Below, piece by piece: positions 51,771 to 62,892 of a DNA stretch of 64,000 nt (positions are counted from its first letter, which is position 1; every line of letters begins with the position of its first letter). Made by a program: the position numbers and the translations under genes. The stretch comes from Ettlia oleoabundans (Eukaryota; Chlorophyta; Chlorophyceae; Chlamydomonadales). Below the pieces are notes generated by a model that saw only the letters and a program-made list of their open reading frames with translations, searched no databases and was not told where the DNA came from. Location of the stretch: the NCBI GenBank assembly GCA_019693395.1, contig JAAMXP010001892.1:1-64000 (forward strand), given 5' to 3'.

Positions 51771-53653
51771 TCAAGCCTTCTTCATTTCCAACAGCATGAA
51801 ATGAGCCCCCTTGGCACCGGCCTTCAGTGTGTAGTAGAGGGGCTTCTTATCGGGCACCAGCTCAGCGGCATCACGCTCCCCCAGCTGGGTCTCTGCAGCA
51901 CAAGGCATGAGCAAGGTGTTGAGGGGAGGAGCTGTCATCAGGAATGTGCTCATTGTTGACGGTAGATCTCGAGGCAAGCCCGCATGGCTAGGTTGATAGA
52001 GGCAACCACACCAGAGAGCAGGGGAGGATGCGCCATCCGCAGCCTCTGTGCATGTACTGGGGTGGCTTGGCTGCCGCACTTGCCTGTGTCCGAGGTGCCC
52101 ACGCTCATGCTGCCCTCAATGCACACCAGGTAGGCCTGCCTGTTGGGCCCAAGAGCGACTTCATGCTGCACGCCCGCATCCGACTCTGACACAAACACAT
52201 TGGCATCCTGCATAGCATAGTGCATGAATGTGGGAGTAGGCAGGCAGCAGGCAGGCAGCCAGGCCTGTAAGGCCCAAGAAGGCAAAGCAAGATCAGATGG
52301 CATCAGACAGCATCCATCTGCATGTCAGATGACCGAATAGAGGCATGTAGAGGCGTACACGTGCCAGAGAGATGCAGCAGCAGAGCCTGGTGCTAGGGGA
52401 GTGCGAGTTGGCACCATGTGGGCATGTGGGCGCACCTGATGCAGCTTGATGCACTGCCCCCGCTGCAAGCTGCTCCACTTGGGCACATCCCCTGTGCCAC
52501 CCAGGATGTGCAGCAGCTTGTTATGGCGGTCCTGCGCATCGTAGCACGCGCTGCCGTACTGCGGGGTGTGGCCGCGTTGATCGGGGGTCAACCAGATCTG
52601 CGAAATGGCAAAGTGCGGTGTTGGGATTGCGAGCAGTCACGTTGGCAACGCAGACAGTGTGTGGCTCTAGAAACTGTTTCTACGAGCATCGGACACAATG
52701 TTCATGGCCTTTGGTGCCTCATAGGAGCACAGCCACAACAGAGGACAACAAGCAGCAGGACTACCCACCTGAAGGAACCGGCACGTCTTGTCACCGTCGT
52801 TCATCTCGCTGTGGACCACCCCCGTCCCAGCCGACATGTATTGCACACAGCCACGTGGCAGGCTCTCGTAGTTTTCCATGCTGTCCTGCAGTGGTCAGGT
52901 GCAGGAGAAGGTACGGCACGTCAAGGTTTGCAGGGATGGGGCGCGCAGAGGCTCAAGGGGAGGCAGTGCTGTGCTGCTGCAAGCAGCCAGCCAGCTGGCA
53001 GGCAGGCTAAGAGAAGCTGTATATTTCCGTCCCTTCATTCACCTTGTGCGAAAGCTCGCCCGACACGATGTAGGAGAAGATCTCGGCATCGCGGTGGGGG
53101 TGGGCCCTGCAGAGGAAGCATGGCACAGGACGAGGAGACAATGGAGGGCGGTTGTGTCACAGCAGCACGAGCGGCTCAGGGTCACACAGTTCGCCATGGA
53201 TGGATTCGATTGACAACGCAATGAGCAGGCTGCCAGGTAACTGCAGACCCAAACCATGCCGATACACACAAGCAGGGGCAGCGGTGGGCGTGCTCACCCG
53301 AACCCGTTGCGTGCCTTGACCAGGTCATCATTCAGCACGCGAAGGGCCCCAAAGTTCATGTTGCTAGGATTGTAGTAGTCGGCAAAGCTGAAGTGGAATC
53401 GAGACTCTAGCCAGTGGGTTGGCTTGCTGACTGTGAGGCTGTTGGCCGCAATATGGCGCACAGCCGGGCGAGCCATGGTGGCGGCAGCGGTGTGTGTATG
53501 TGCTTTGCGGCTGAGGGAGCGAGTTAGGCTTGCAAAAGCTGTTCCTAGGTGCTTAGTAGTTGGAAACGCTGGCTGCATCCGCAGGAGGGCCAGGTTTACA
53601 GCAGCAACTGCAATCAAGGCCGAGAATAGGAGAACAAGGTGAGGGCTTGGCAT
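51771..53653 (-). CDS. Pirin family protein
   Basis: Bicupin metalloprotein; family members act as quercetinases or redox-sensing transcription cofactors. Exons 53653-53298, 53106-53043, 52885-52769, 52597-52436, 52207-52084 and 51892-51771 give 314 residues in phase. The metal-binding motif HPHRDAEIFSY and the HSEMN pair, the MSAGTGVVHSE stretch and the ITLTPDQRGHTPQY-type loop (here IWLTPDQRGHTPQYG) identify the family. The intron after 52084 uses a GC donor; the overlapping GT donor would break the frame. An upstream in-frame ATG adds about 60 residues with a hydrophobic segment (LVLLFSALIAVAAVNLALL) followed by Ser/Arg-rich sequence, so organellar or membrane targeting is possible. The inner ATG at 53476 would give a 255-residue cytosolic form. 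Confidence 0.93.
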
Positions 53654-53997
53654 GCAAAGGGGTTAAATATGCGTTGGAAAGCGGATCGCGGAACAAATGT
53701 GTGAGCCAGCGTGAACAAGAGAGGGCGCTCACGGACACTGGAAGTCGGCTCACGTCATTCCCCTCCCCGGTTCGGCGCGGCTGTAAATTGCAAAAGCTCT
53801 CCACATGCACATAATGAATGCTGTGGTAAACAGTACCAATCGGTGCCGGGAGGTCTCCGTCAGCCAGCACAGCAGGAGCACAGCAGCTGTTTGAAGAAGT
53901 CAAGCAAAGGCCTGATGGCTTTTGTACCAGTTGTTCGTCATCAACGCAATATTCGAACAGCTTACGGTCGCCTGCGGTTTCAGACAGTCCCGCCCGA
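53654..53997. promoter_or_regulatory. Divergent promoter region (pirin / SKA1)
   Basis: 344 bp between divergent start codons. No specific element identified. Confidence 0.4.
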
Positions 53998-55284
53998 ATG
54001 GAGCCCCTGGGTAGCTTTGAGCAAGTGGTTTCCGCCTTCAGTCAGCAGGTTGCAGAGCTCAGAGAAGCCACGCTATTGCGAGTGGATGGTGAGTGGGGTC
54101 ATGGCCATTGCCCTGCCGCCAGCCAACCCGCCGTGCGCAGAGGTGCCCACCGCTGGTTGCTTGCCGCCCACTGCTCATCTGTTCATTTCTCGCAGACAAC
54201 ACACGCCGGCTGCATGCTCAAGACGTGGAGGCGATTGAGGCCACTGTGCGGGCCTTGGAGCACAAGCTGCGTGACATCAAGGCGTATGTGCAGCGGGAGG
54301 CAGCGGCGATACCACAAGTGGAGGCGGTGGTGGCGGCTTGCCAGCTCCAACAGCAGCACCTGCAGCATATTGCGGTCCATCTGCCCACCTATCTGCCCTC
54401 CCTGCGCTCCCCAGAGGCCCTGCCAGGGGGGCCTGGCATCAAGGAGAACAGCAGGACTGCACCCAACCAGGAAGTGGCAGCACATGGCGGCGGCCGCGCC
54501 GCCACCAAGAAGCGAGCGCCTGCACCCCGCAGGTGCGAGGCTGCTGGCAACAACCACAAATGCAGCATCTGAGCAATTGGAGTATTGCTGTGTCCGCAAA
54601 GTTTTGATAAAGCCCAGTACTAAGCAGCACCAACCCTACCACACACACACGTCTCACGATCCACATGCTCCCCACCCCGCCTTGCCCCCTTATTGAAACC
54701 AATGCAGGTACATCACTGCGGATGAGCTGGCCTCCGCATCCTCCTACATGCGTGGTCGGTTGACTGCCGACAAGATAAATGCAGCCATTGATGAGCTGTC
54801 TGGGCTGGCTGATGCCAACGCAGCAATGGTTGCGGCGGCAAGGCGCAACCGCGCCACGGGGCCCGACAAGAAGCACGCCATGTGGATTGCCTTCCACGTA
54901 GCGGTCAGTATGTCTATGCAGCGTAGTAGTGGTGGTCGTGGCGATTCCCCTCTAGCTGGCAAGATGTTCCCCCCCCTGCTGCCTCACCACTGCATGCGGG
55001 TAACTAGCTGAGCGCACAATCTCTGTTCCATACCATGACTCCCGCATGTCCTTGGCAAACACGGTGCTCATCGGCAGTGTATCTCCATGCTGCAGCCGCA
55101 CGAGCAGCTCAAGGGGCGCAGCTGGGTGCTGGAGTCCGATCTCAAGAACGGTACCGCAGTACGCCTGGACAAGACTGGCAAGACGCTGCTGACCCTGCTG
55201 CGCCACCTGGGGCGGTTGCAGGAGGTGCGAGTGCAGGCAGATGGTGCCACACATCTCGCATACATCATGCTGCCAGCTGAGTAG
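53998..55284 (+). CDS. SKA1: Spindle and kinetochore-associated protein 1 (SKA1)
   Basis: Subunit of the SKA complex that couples kinetochores to spindle microtubules. Exons 53998-54088, 54196-54532, 54708-54903 and 55096-55284 give 270 residues in phase, close to human SKA1 (255). Residues 1-110 form the coiled-coil part (DVEAIEATVRALEHKLRDIKAYV). After a basic disordered linker, the C-terminal winged-helix microtubule-binding domain is recognised from RYITADELASASSYMRGRLT and INAAIDELSG, then KGRSWVLESDLKN, LLTLLRHLGRLQEVRV and the closing THLAYIMLPAE. These align by eye with the human ITVKEFENIPSYMKSRLT and LLNILRHCRRLSEVRG segments. TGTAA motifs at 55351-55355 and 55366-55370 follow the stop. 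Confidence 0.87.
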
Positions 55285-55593
55285 TCAGCAGGCAACGGAA
55301 AGAGCTCAACAACACAAGGCCCAACTTGCCTGCCTGCAACCCGGGGTATGTGTAACCATTGAACCTGTAACCCGGAGTCAACTGCACCACTAGCTGGGGC
55401 AGAGATGGCCCTGCTGCAGCACACCAACTCACCCCACCTTGCGCCTGCTACCAGGCCAAGCTGGCTCCTCACAGTGCTTGCAATTGATAAACTCTAGCGA
55501 ATCCTCTTACACACAGGCACAGCTGCAGCGGGTCTGAACATATCACATATGCCGCGCGTGCTGCGCCATCCATACGTCCATCTGCCAAGTGGT
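55285..55593. other. Convergent 3' region (SKA1 / eS19)
   Basis: 309 bp between stop codons. TGTAA occurs at 55351-55355 and 55366-55370 on the + strand, and TTACA at 55507-55511 gives the minus-strand motif for eS19. No gene seen. Confidence 0.55.
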
Positions 55594-57072
55594 TCAGCCC
55601 AGGTAGTGGAAGCGGTTGGCTGGCACGCCGCCCGCCACAAGGTCCATCTGTGGCAAGTAACAAAGGGGCGTGATAGGATACATGATAACATGAAAAACAC
55701 GCAGCAAACGGCCAGGGAACAAATGCTTGGGCTTGAAAGTCAGGCATCTGCTTGCCATGGCCAACAGCGGTAACCATGGGCTGACAGGGCTTTGCTGCAA
55801 CGAGTGAAAAGCACATCTGCTGCCACATGCCATGCATGTTGGCTACTGCCGGGCCAGCAAGCATTCCACAGTGCATGCATGGTGGTGCAGCTTTCACAAC
55901 ATACGACAGCATTCAGCGGCAGAAGCAGCACTTGATACTGCCCACCATGTGCCCCTGCCGCACCTGGCGCTGGCCCTCGGGGGTGATGCGACGGCCACCC
56001 TTGGCCGCAGGGTTCTTCTCCACCAGGCCCATAGCCTCCAGCTGCTGCAGAGCGTGGCGGATCACACCGCCCGCCGCCTTCGCATGGTGCTCAGGGGTCA
56101 CGCGGCCGGCGGCGTTAGAGCGGCCGCCAAACGCGCGGCGGAAGGCACCCACACCCATGCCCTGGTTGATGTACACGCGGCGTGCGATGGCAGCTGCAGC
56201 ACCGCAAGAACAGCAAGATGGCAGGCGACAGTCAGCGTGTGGCCAGCAAAACCAGACGCGCATGCAACAATGCGCGCGCGTGGCTGGGCAAAAAAGCAGC
56301 CAGGCGTTCCACCAAGCTGGCAACAGGTTTATATTGCCATTGCCGCTTTGCTGCTTTAAACCTGACCCAATATGCTGGCTGGCTGCATGATGCTGGCTGG
56401 CTGCGATTGTGCAGCAAGTGAGCGACACAATTTTGTTCACTCATGGCCCGCGCCGCATAGGGCTGTCAGCCCACTCGACTGCCTTTCGTGTGCTGTTTGT
56501 GCGGGCTCTAAACTTGCTGAATTCAGGCTGCTCTTCTCCTCTATCGCTGAATCTGAAAGCCTGGCAGCTGAATGGAAAAGGTTTTTCCCAGGCTGCTGGC
56601 GCAGAAAGCACAGCAGGTGGAGTGCGGCCCGCACCTGCGCGGATGTAGTACCAGTCAGGGTCCAGGGGAGCCAGCTCCTTGAAAGCGCCGGTCTTCACGT
56701 AGTCCACATACTGTGGCAGCTGGACCTGCAGACGCACAAGGACCACAGGAAAGCTGTTTCACGGCTGCCGCAAAACGGCGGCAGCGCCCGCCTGGCACCC
56801 TTCGTCCACGCCTGTCGCTGGGTCCATCCTGCCAGCAGCCGGCTGCTACAAATATGGGCACGCCAAATGAGCGTGTTCTAACGCTGCTGGCTGCCTGAGG
56901 CTGCCCTGCATGCTCCATCATGCGGCGGGGAGCCGCCAACGGGCTCCTCTAGCCGCTATAGGTCACTCCACGTTATCCACACCTTGTTGGTCTGCTTCAG
57001 GTAAGCCGCGAACGCCTTGATAAAGGCCTCCGGCGCGACGTCCTTGACACTGCGCGGCCGGTCCTCAGCCAT
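55594..57072 (-). CDS. RPS19: 40S ribosomal protein eS19 (RPS19)
   Basis: Small-subunit ribosomal protein needed for 18S rRNA maturation and 40S assembly. Exons 57072-56983, 56725-56635, 56193-55964 and 55647-55594 give 154 residues in phase, a normal length. Family marks include [18 protein letters not shown] near the start, [45 protein letters not shown] and [13 protein letters not shown] with RRITPEGQR near the end. The final exon [12 protein letters not shown] is preceded by a clear CAG acceptor. Start chosen at the first ATG of the frame, giving MAEDRPRSV. The gene is divergent from DRC2. Confidence 0.97.
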
Positions 57073-57372
57073 GTTTGCTGGCTGCTGCAAGTGCTCCACT
57101 CGGCGAGCCAGCAGCAGTAAAGAGGCAGGGGCAGGTTGCCGGGCAGGGCTTGGGGTCCCCGCCCCGCTGACGCGTGACCCTGGTTCCACTGAACTTGGCT
57201 CAGTGTCGCACCGACACTCGTTTCGCCGATTAAATTGTTGTATAGCCTATGATTTAATTTGATTGTTTGGGAGCGCTGCCGAGCCGCGCGGAACTGGGGT
57301 CTGCCTTGGACTCCTTTGACTGCTTGAAGTTTAGGGTCGGCAGCGTAGCAGTAATTCAGCCAACCTATAGCC
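57073..57372. promoter_or_regulatory. Divergent promoter region (eS19 / DRC2)
   Basis: 300 bp between divergent start codons, with an A/T-rich patch at about 57225-57262 that stands out from the G/C-rich surroundings. A ribosomal gene and a ciliary gene share this region. Confidence 0.45.
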
Positions 57373-60300
57373 ATGGCTCCGAAGGCGAGGGCCAAGGTAA
57401 TGCGTTGCCGCAGGACGGGTTCCGCTCCGAGACCTGGCCGTCGCCGCCAGTGCCGCTCTGTGCCACCTCTGTGATCTTTGCGATTCACAGTGTCCCAGCA
57501 ACAGCATTTTCGCATGCCTTGGCTATACATAAATTATTGTGCAGAGGAAGGAGAGCGCCGAGCAGCGGCGGGTGCGGCAGGAAATGGAGGCGCTTGCAGC
57601 AGCCGAGGAGGAGGCAGCTCGGCAGGCGGCTGCGGCAGCTCAGCTGCGTGAGACAGCGGCTCGCGAGGCGGCACTGACTGCGATCAACAGCCAACACCTG
57701 AATGCGGAGTGGCTTCAGCGCATGAGGGCTGCCAAGCTTGAGGAGCTGCAGGCAGAAGCAAAGGCGTTGTCACGGCAGCACGATGCTGCAGTGGACCGCA
57801 GGGACCGCTTGATCGAGGTGCTGGGTGTAATGCCAGTGACAGGTGGCTTGTACGCTACGAGTCTCTGTCCCTCACTTCAATGTGCAGTGTGGAGGTCTAA
57901 ATAGAATGGTTTGAGAGCGCCTGGCAGCCCACACTGCCACAGCCCCATTTCCGCTTCCCACCTGCAGGCCCTGCTCGAGGATTTGGCAGCACAGAACACG
58001 CAGCATGATGCTGCAGCCACTGCCCATTGCCGGATGCTGGAGGAATTGTTAGAGCTGCACCGTGGCCGCCTTGGTGCACTGCACACTCAGTTCAGCGGGG
58101 ACTTGCGGGTGGTGCAGGAGGAGTTTGAGAGGTAAGCGGCAGGGTTGACGGGAAGTCCTTATTTGGCTACAATACAAATGGGGCATCAAACCCCATGAGT
58201 CAGAGAAAACGTTGGCTACGCGTCGCAGGCTGTCCAAATACGGCTCGACCTCATGCATGGCATGCCCTCATATCCATATGCTTCTGCCTGCGTTTACGCG
58301 CTCGACCCACCTCTTGTTGTCCCCTCAACGCAGCGAGAAAGCAGAGATGGCAGCCCTGCACCACCGCGCCAAGAAGGAGTTGGGAGACATTATGGCAGCG
58401 CTGCAGCAGTCGTACGAGGACACGCGCGCAGAGGCGGCAGCATCCTACCGCCTGCAAGTGCGCTGCTGCTGTGTGGCGGGCGGTTGAATTGATAGTACCT
58501 GCGTGCATCTTTCTGCTTGCTGTAAGCGCTGTAATGCCAACTGCAAGTTCTAGATGGTGGCCATGTGCGCAATGTGTCAATGGTGCAGGCGTAAGACTAT
58601 CATCACATATCCAATTGCTAGCTGTATGCACCAACTGCTTGCCACCCCGTTGTAGTACAGCGGTATCGAGCATGCCAAACCACGCTTTCTTTTCTCTGCA
58701 GGAGGAGGAGGTGCGCAACCGATCCAGTGAGGCCTACAACATCACCAAGCTGTCTCTTGAGGCACGGGTGCAAGAGCTGCAGGGAGCTGTGGAGCAGCAG
58801 CACAGGGTGAGGGCATGGGTGGCTAGCCTGGTGCTGCCATGAAGCTGTGATGTTTGATGCTGCTCCGATGGCTGCTCATGCTGCAATGGTCTCTTTGTCT
58901 GCAAACAGCAAATCACATGCTTGCGTGTTGTCTTCTCACCTTGGGCTGTTGCTGTCTGCGCCCCACGTGCATGGTGCCTGCCAACCTGCCTGCCAGCATG
59001 CCCGCTTGTCTACCTTTCTGGCTACCTGCAGAGCTACCAGGAGGCCACAGAAGATCAGGGGGACGAGTACAGGCAGCTAGCGGCAGTGGATGCAGAGGCC
59101 TCCGCAGCCATTGCGCAGCGCACGGAGCGGCTACGTCACCTGCAAGAGACGCTGCAGCAGGTGCCAGCTGCTGGCTGCCTAATACCTGCTGCTAGTATTG
59201 ATTGTTTGTGGGGTATCTGTTTCATGGCTGCATCACACAGAACTGCAGATCAGTTTGCAGTGGAGCTGTCATCAGGCATGCAGTTCCAAAACAGCAGCCA
59301 CATGTGTGACAGCTGGACTAACAGCGTGCAGCTTGTACTTGCATGGGGCTGCAGCCCCAGCAGCCTAAGGCACAGCGTGGCTCCTGTGTTTGTGTGCAGT
59401 GGCGCGGCCGCATCGTGGCCAACAGCAATGAGTGGCAGCGGCGCAACGCGGCTTTGGCAACTGAGAAGGAGATTTTGCTGGGGCACCACACAGCGCTCAA
59501 GGCGGCGCTAGCCAAATTCCGCTCGGCGCAAGAGGCCAAGCTGAAGCAGATGTGTGTCAGTTAGTAAGTGGCGGCAACAGAAGTTGGGGACTTGGCTGGC
59601 GATGCTGCACAGCAACGGTTGGGTTGTTTCGGCTTATGGGTAACTGCTGCTGTTGCTGAATGTAATGGGTGGCTGAGGGCGGCATGGCTGGCCTAAAAAA
59701 ACCTTGAAGAGCCCTTTAACTCCAACCGCCTTTTTGCCCTCTGCAGTGCCAATGTGGAGGGCAGGATGAGGGAGCACCTGGCCACAGCGCAGCGCATCGT
59801 GCGCATAGCCACGCTCTGCCGCAAGCACGAGCTGCCAGAAGAGGCGGCAGGTGCAGCTGCAGCAGGGGTAGTGGCGTCAGCATTGGCAGGAAGCACCACT
59901 CAGGATGGTAGTGTGCCAGTAACAGCAAGGGACGAGTCCCAGCAGTATGCACAGGTAGAGCCTGCTCAACCGCAGCCTGCAACACAGGACAGCAACAGTC
60001 GCCCCGGTACGCAAGCAGGGGTGGACTGTTGCCCTCCTAAAAGCACACAAAGCAGCGGGGACGGTGACAGCAGGAGAAGCGACCTTAGCGCCAGCGCTTG
60101 TGGCGGCGGGGAGCAAAGTGTGGCAGCGGCGGGAACCCCTGGCACCAGCTGCGACGCGCTTGCTGAGCTGGGGCTGCAGCCCGGCAGCAACGGTCAGCGC
60201 CTGCTGGACGCCTTTGTCAACCGCATGAACAGAGCTGTGCTGGACAGCGCAGCGCTTGAGCAGGAGCAGCTGCGCCTGACGGCAGAGAACGCCACGCTGC

Positions 60301-60461
60301 ATGCTGTGATCAAGGCGGTGCAGGAGGGCAGCAGCGTGGGGCCAGGTGCGGTGGACGACCCCCTCAACACCCTGCTGGTGGTAAATCAGCGGCTGCAGTG
60401 TGAGCTGGGCAATGCAGCGGTGCAGCGGCTGGCTGCCACACGGGATCTTACACGGCGCTGA
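57373..60461 (+). CDS. DRC2: Dynein regulatory complex subunit 2 (DRC2/CCDC65)
   Basis: Structural coiled-coil subunit of the nexin-dynein regulatory complex that links outer doublets of motile cilia. Exons 57373-57396, 57545-57817, 57968-58131, 58334-58457, 58702-58806, 59032-59160, 59400-59563 and 59747-60461 give 565 residues in phase. It is helical throughout. Family-like stretches are LNAEWLQRMRAAKLEEL and HDAAVDRRDRLIE (like NQWRKIMRMAKVEEL and HERDVDRKDAIL in CCDC65), LRVVQEEFER, HHRAKKELGDIMAALQ, YNITKLSLEARVQELQ, SNEWQRRNAALATEKE and IVRIATLCRKHE (like EKILKLAEMCRKLE). The first exon is only 24 nt (MAPKARAK). The last exon adds an acidic Gly/Ser-rich insert and a final helical segment, making it longer than the human 484 residues. 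Confidence 0.9.
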
Positions 60462-60972
60462 TGCTCTGAACCGTGTTGTTTACCAAGTTTTTCGCCCGTA
60501 ATATTGCGTCCCCTTAAAAGTAGTTCTAAGTGCAAGTGCAATCAGTTGAATTTAACATTTGTTGTATTCCGCAGTTCCCTGCACTCTTCTCCCTTGCTAG
60601 GGCCCCTTGCTGATCTCTTCCTGCCCAGACATGAACCGGAGGATTAAATGATGCCATGGCAGTTAACAGGGGAACATGCCGGCGGTCGTTGCCAAGCACA
60701 CGCACGTGCAATGCCGATAAGCAAAAGGTGAAGCAAAGGGAAGGGGTGACAGGGAGGAACGACCCTGACCTGCCTATAGGATTACCGGGCGGCAGCCCGT
60801 GTTGTGGCCAGGCAGGGCCGCCGTGTCATTATGTGCATTCCATGGTGCACCGCCACTTCGCACATGAGGGGCGAGCACTGGGGGGGCTGCTGCTGCTGCT
60901 GCTGCTGACAGGGGCCAACCGGCTGGGGTGCGCCCGCCTGCTGGCCTGGCTGCCTGGCTGCTTTCCAGCCGC
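60462..60972. other. Convergent 3' region (DRC2 / eIF5A)
   Basis: 511 bp between stop codons. No clear TGTAA pair is visible in the gap; the nearest minus-strand motif lies inside the DRC2 last exon (about 60448). A short CTG run occurs near 60889-60906. No gene seen. Confidence 0.45.
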
Positions 60973-62892
60973 TTAGGCCTGACCCGTGGTCTTGACAGCG
61001 CAGATCTGCTCCTCGCCCATGGCCTGCAACACACACAATGCCGGGATGGGTTATTATGACTGTCAGTTTGAGGTTGTGTGATTGTCAGTTTAGAACATTG
61101 GGGAGGTGTCGTTGTTGTGGGTGTTGATGTGTGTGGATGCAGGACGGGCACGCAAGGTGTGCATGTGGTGGCTCAGACAAGGCTGAAATCGGTCGGCATC
61201 CAGCGGTGTGCTGCTGAGAATTTGATGGTACATAAGGTTGATCATCTCCGCCACCATGCAAAACGCGGGTGTAAAGCATGCAGGCACGCAGGTGCCGTAA
61301 AATGGAATGATGCAGGCAAGCAGCAAGGCTCAGTGATGTCAATTGGAAACACATGGCAAACAGGCTTCACACCAACTCACGCGTCACATCACCACCTCAA
61401 GGCCACGCGTGCTGCCCTCCCCATCACCCACCTTCATCACCGACACCATCAGCTCCTTGCCCGCGTCAAAGTCTGCCTTGATCTGCTGCGCCAGCTTCTC
61501 GGCATCATCGGTGCCGCTGGGCAGCTGCAGGTCATCCTTGGTGTCACCGCCCTCGGTCATCAGGCTCACAAAGCCGTCATCGGTGATGTCCAGGAGGGTG
61601 TAGTCGGTACGGGAGACGTGGGGCACGTCAACGTTGTGGGAGGAGGGGGACAGGTCCTCCATCTTCTTGCCGGTGAAGATGTCAACGGCAACGAAGGCGC
61701 ACTTGGCGTGGCCGTGCTTGCCGGTCTTGGAGGTGGACACGTCCACCACCTGCGCACGCAATCGTGGGCGCGGGGGGGTGGGTGGGAGGGGTGGGGTGGG
61801 GTTTGGTGGGGTGGTGGAGGGGCCTTATACAACGAAAGGCTGGGTGCCAGGGCGGAGGAACGAAGAGGGCCAGGCAGAAGGGTGTAGAAGGGTAGTATTG
61901 ACATCAGCAGTCGCGAGTTTCAGGCCTGAAACGCCGAAGAGAAGGCATGAGCAGGCCAATATTGCAGAAAGGTGTGTGCGAGGGGTGCATAGGGCAAAAC
62001 ATACAAGCATACTACCAAAACGGAGCATACCAATGCACAAGGTGACAGATAGCAAAGGCAGTAATGGGCAAGCACACGCAACCAGGAGGGGTCCCGGCAC
62101 ATGCCGGTCTGCGGTGGCGCCGCTTCACACACCTTGCATGGGCGGCCTCTGATCACAATGTAGGCGTTCTTGCGCACAGTGCCCGCTTGCTGCACTCAGG
62201 AATGGTGGGGGGAGCAGGACAGAAGCACATCAGCTGCAGGGCAGGCTGGGCGGGCACACATGCAAGGTATGCAGGGGGGGGCAGCTCCCGCTACGGCACC
62301 ATCGGCGCTCCGCTGGCGGCACTGCAAGTGCTGGCGGTACGCGACACACGCAGCAACGCGAACAGCTCGCAGCACTACAGGCCTGGGGATAGGTGTGACT
62401 GGCTGAGCTCCGAAAATTTTGATATGTACAGACAGGGGGGGCCAAGGATACAAGTGTTAGATGCCTCATGGCAGCGTGCACCCTTCTTAGCAACCAGCTG
62501 TGCAACGCAATGTGCCTGACCTTGCTGATCCGGCTAAGAACATGATAGTGATGCAGACACGTGCACTTATTGACATATTTCAATGCAATGAAAGGCGCGC
62601 AATGCTGCTGTCGCCTTGCAACAAGCAGCACGGCTACCCTCCGTTCCTCACCGCCCGCATCGGCCGACTCGACTGCAGCAAAAGGTTGAAAAAAAAGAAC
62701 GAGTTCTTCTCAGGACAGCATCCAAATAGGTGTTTCTAGCACAGCCCTCAGGCAGGCAGGTTGCTGCGCCAGTGGAGGCGCTGTTGCCACCCGGGCGACT
62801 GCAGTGGCCGGCAGCAGCAGCTGCACAAAGGGCAGCGCAAATGACTCACAGTGCACATCGTGCCCGTGGTCGTCGTGGCCGCCGTCAGACAT
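60973..62892 (-). CDS. Translation factor eIF5A
   Basis: Factor that relieves ribosome stalling and aids termination, the only known carrier of hypusine. Exons 62892-62850, 62672-62652, 62402-62383, 62189-62133, 61749-61432 and 61023-60973 give 169 residues in phase. The hypusine loop STSKTGKHGHAK is intact, with the modified Lys in TGKHG. Other marks are QAGTVRKNAYIVIRGRPCK, FTGKKMEDLSPSSHN, VPHVSRTDYTLLDI, DDGFVSLMTEGGDTKDDL and the C-terminal AMGEEQICAVK. The N-terminal tail is coded by three small exons: MSDGGHDDHGHDVH, then a 21-nt and a 20-nt exon (FESADAG, ASHTYPQ). The intron after 62383 needs a GC donor (CAG then GCCTGT). Intron 4 has a strongly C-rich tract on the coding strand. Confidence 0.96.
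61766..61823. repeat. G/C-asymmetric tract in eIF5A intron 4
   Basis: Dense G runs on the + strand, so C runs in the eIF5A transcript, immediately upstream of the acceptor of the 61749-61432 exon. It can serve as the polypyrimidine tract; the template DNA could also form a G-quadruplex. Confidence 0.6.

Noticed and set aside
55648..55963. Intron of eS19 checked for an intronic box C/D snoRNA
   Set aside because: No C box and D box pair with flanking stem could be seen on the minus strand.
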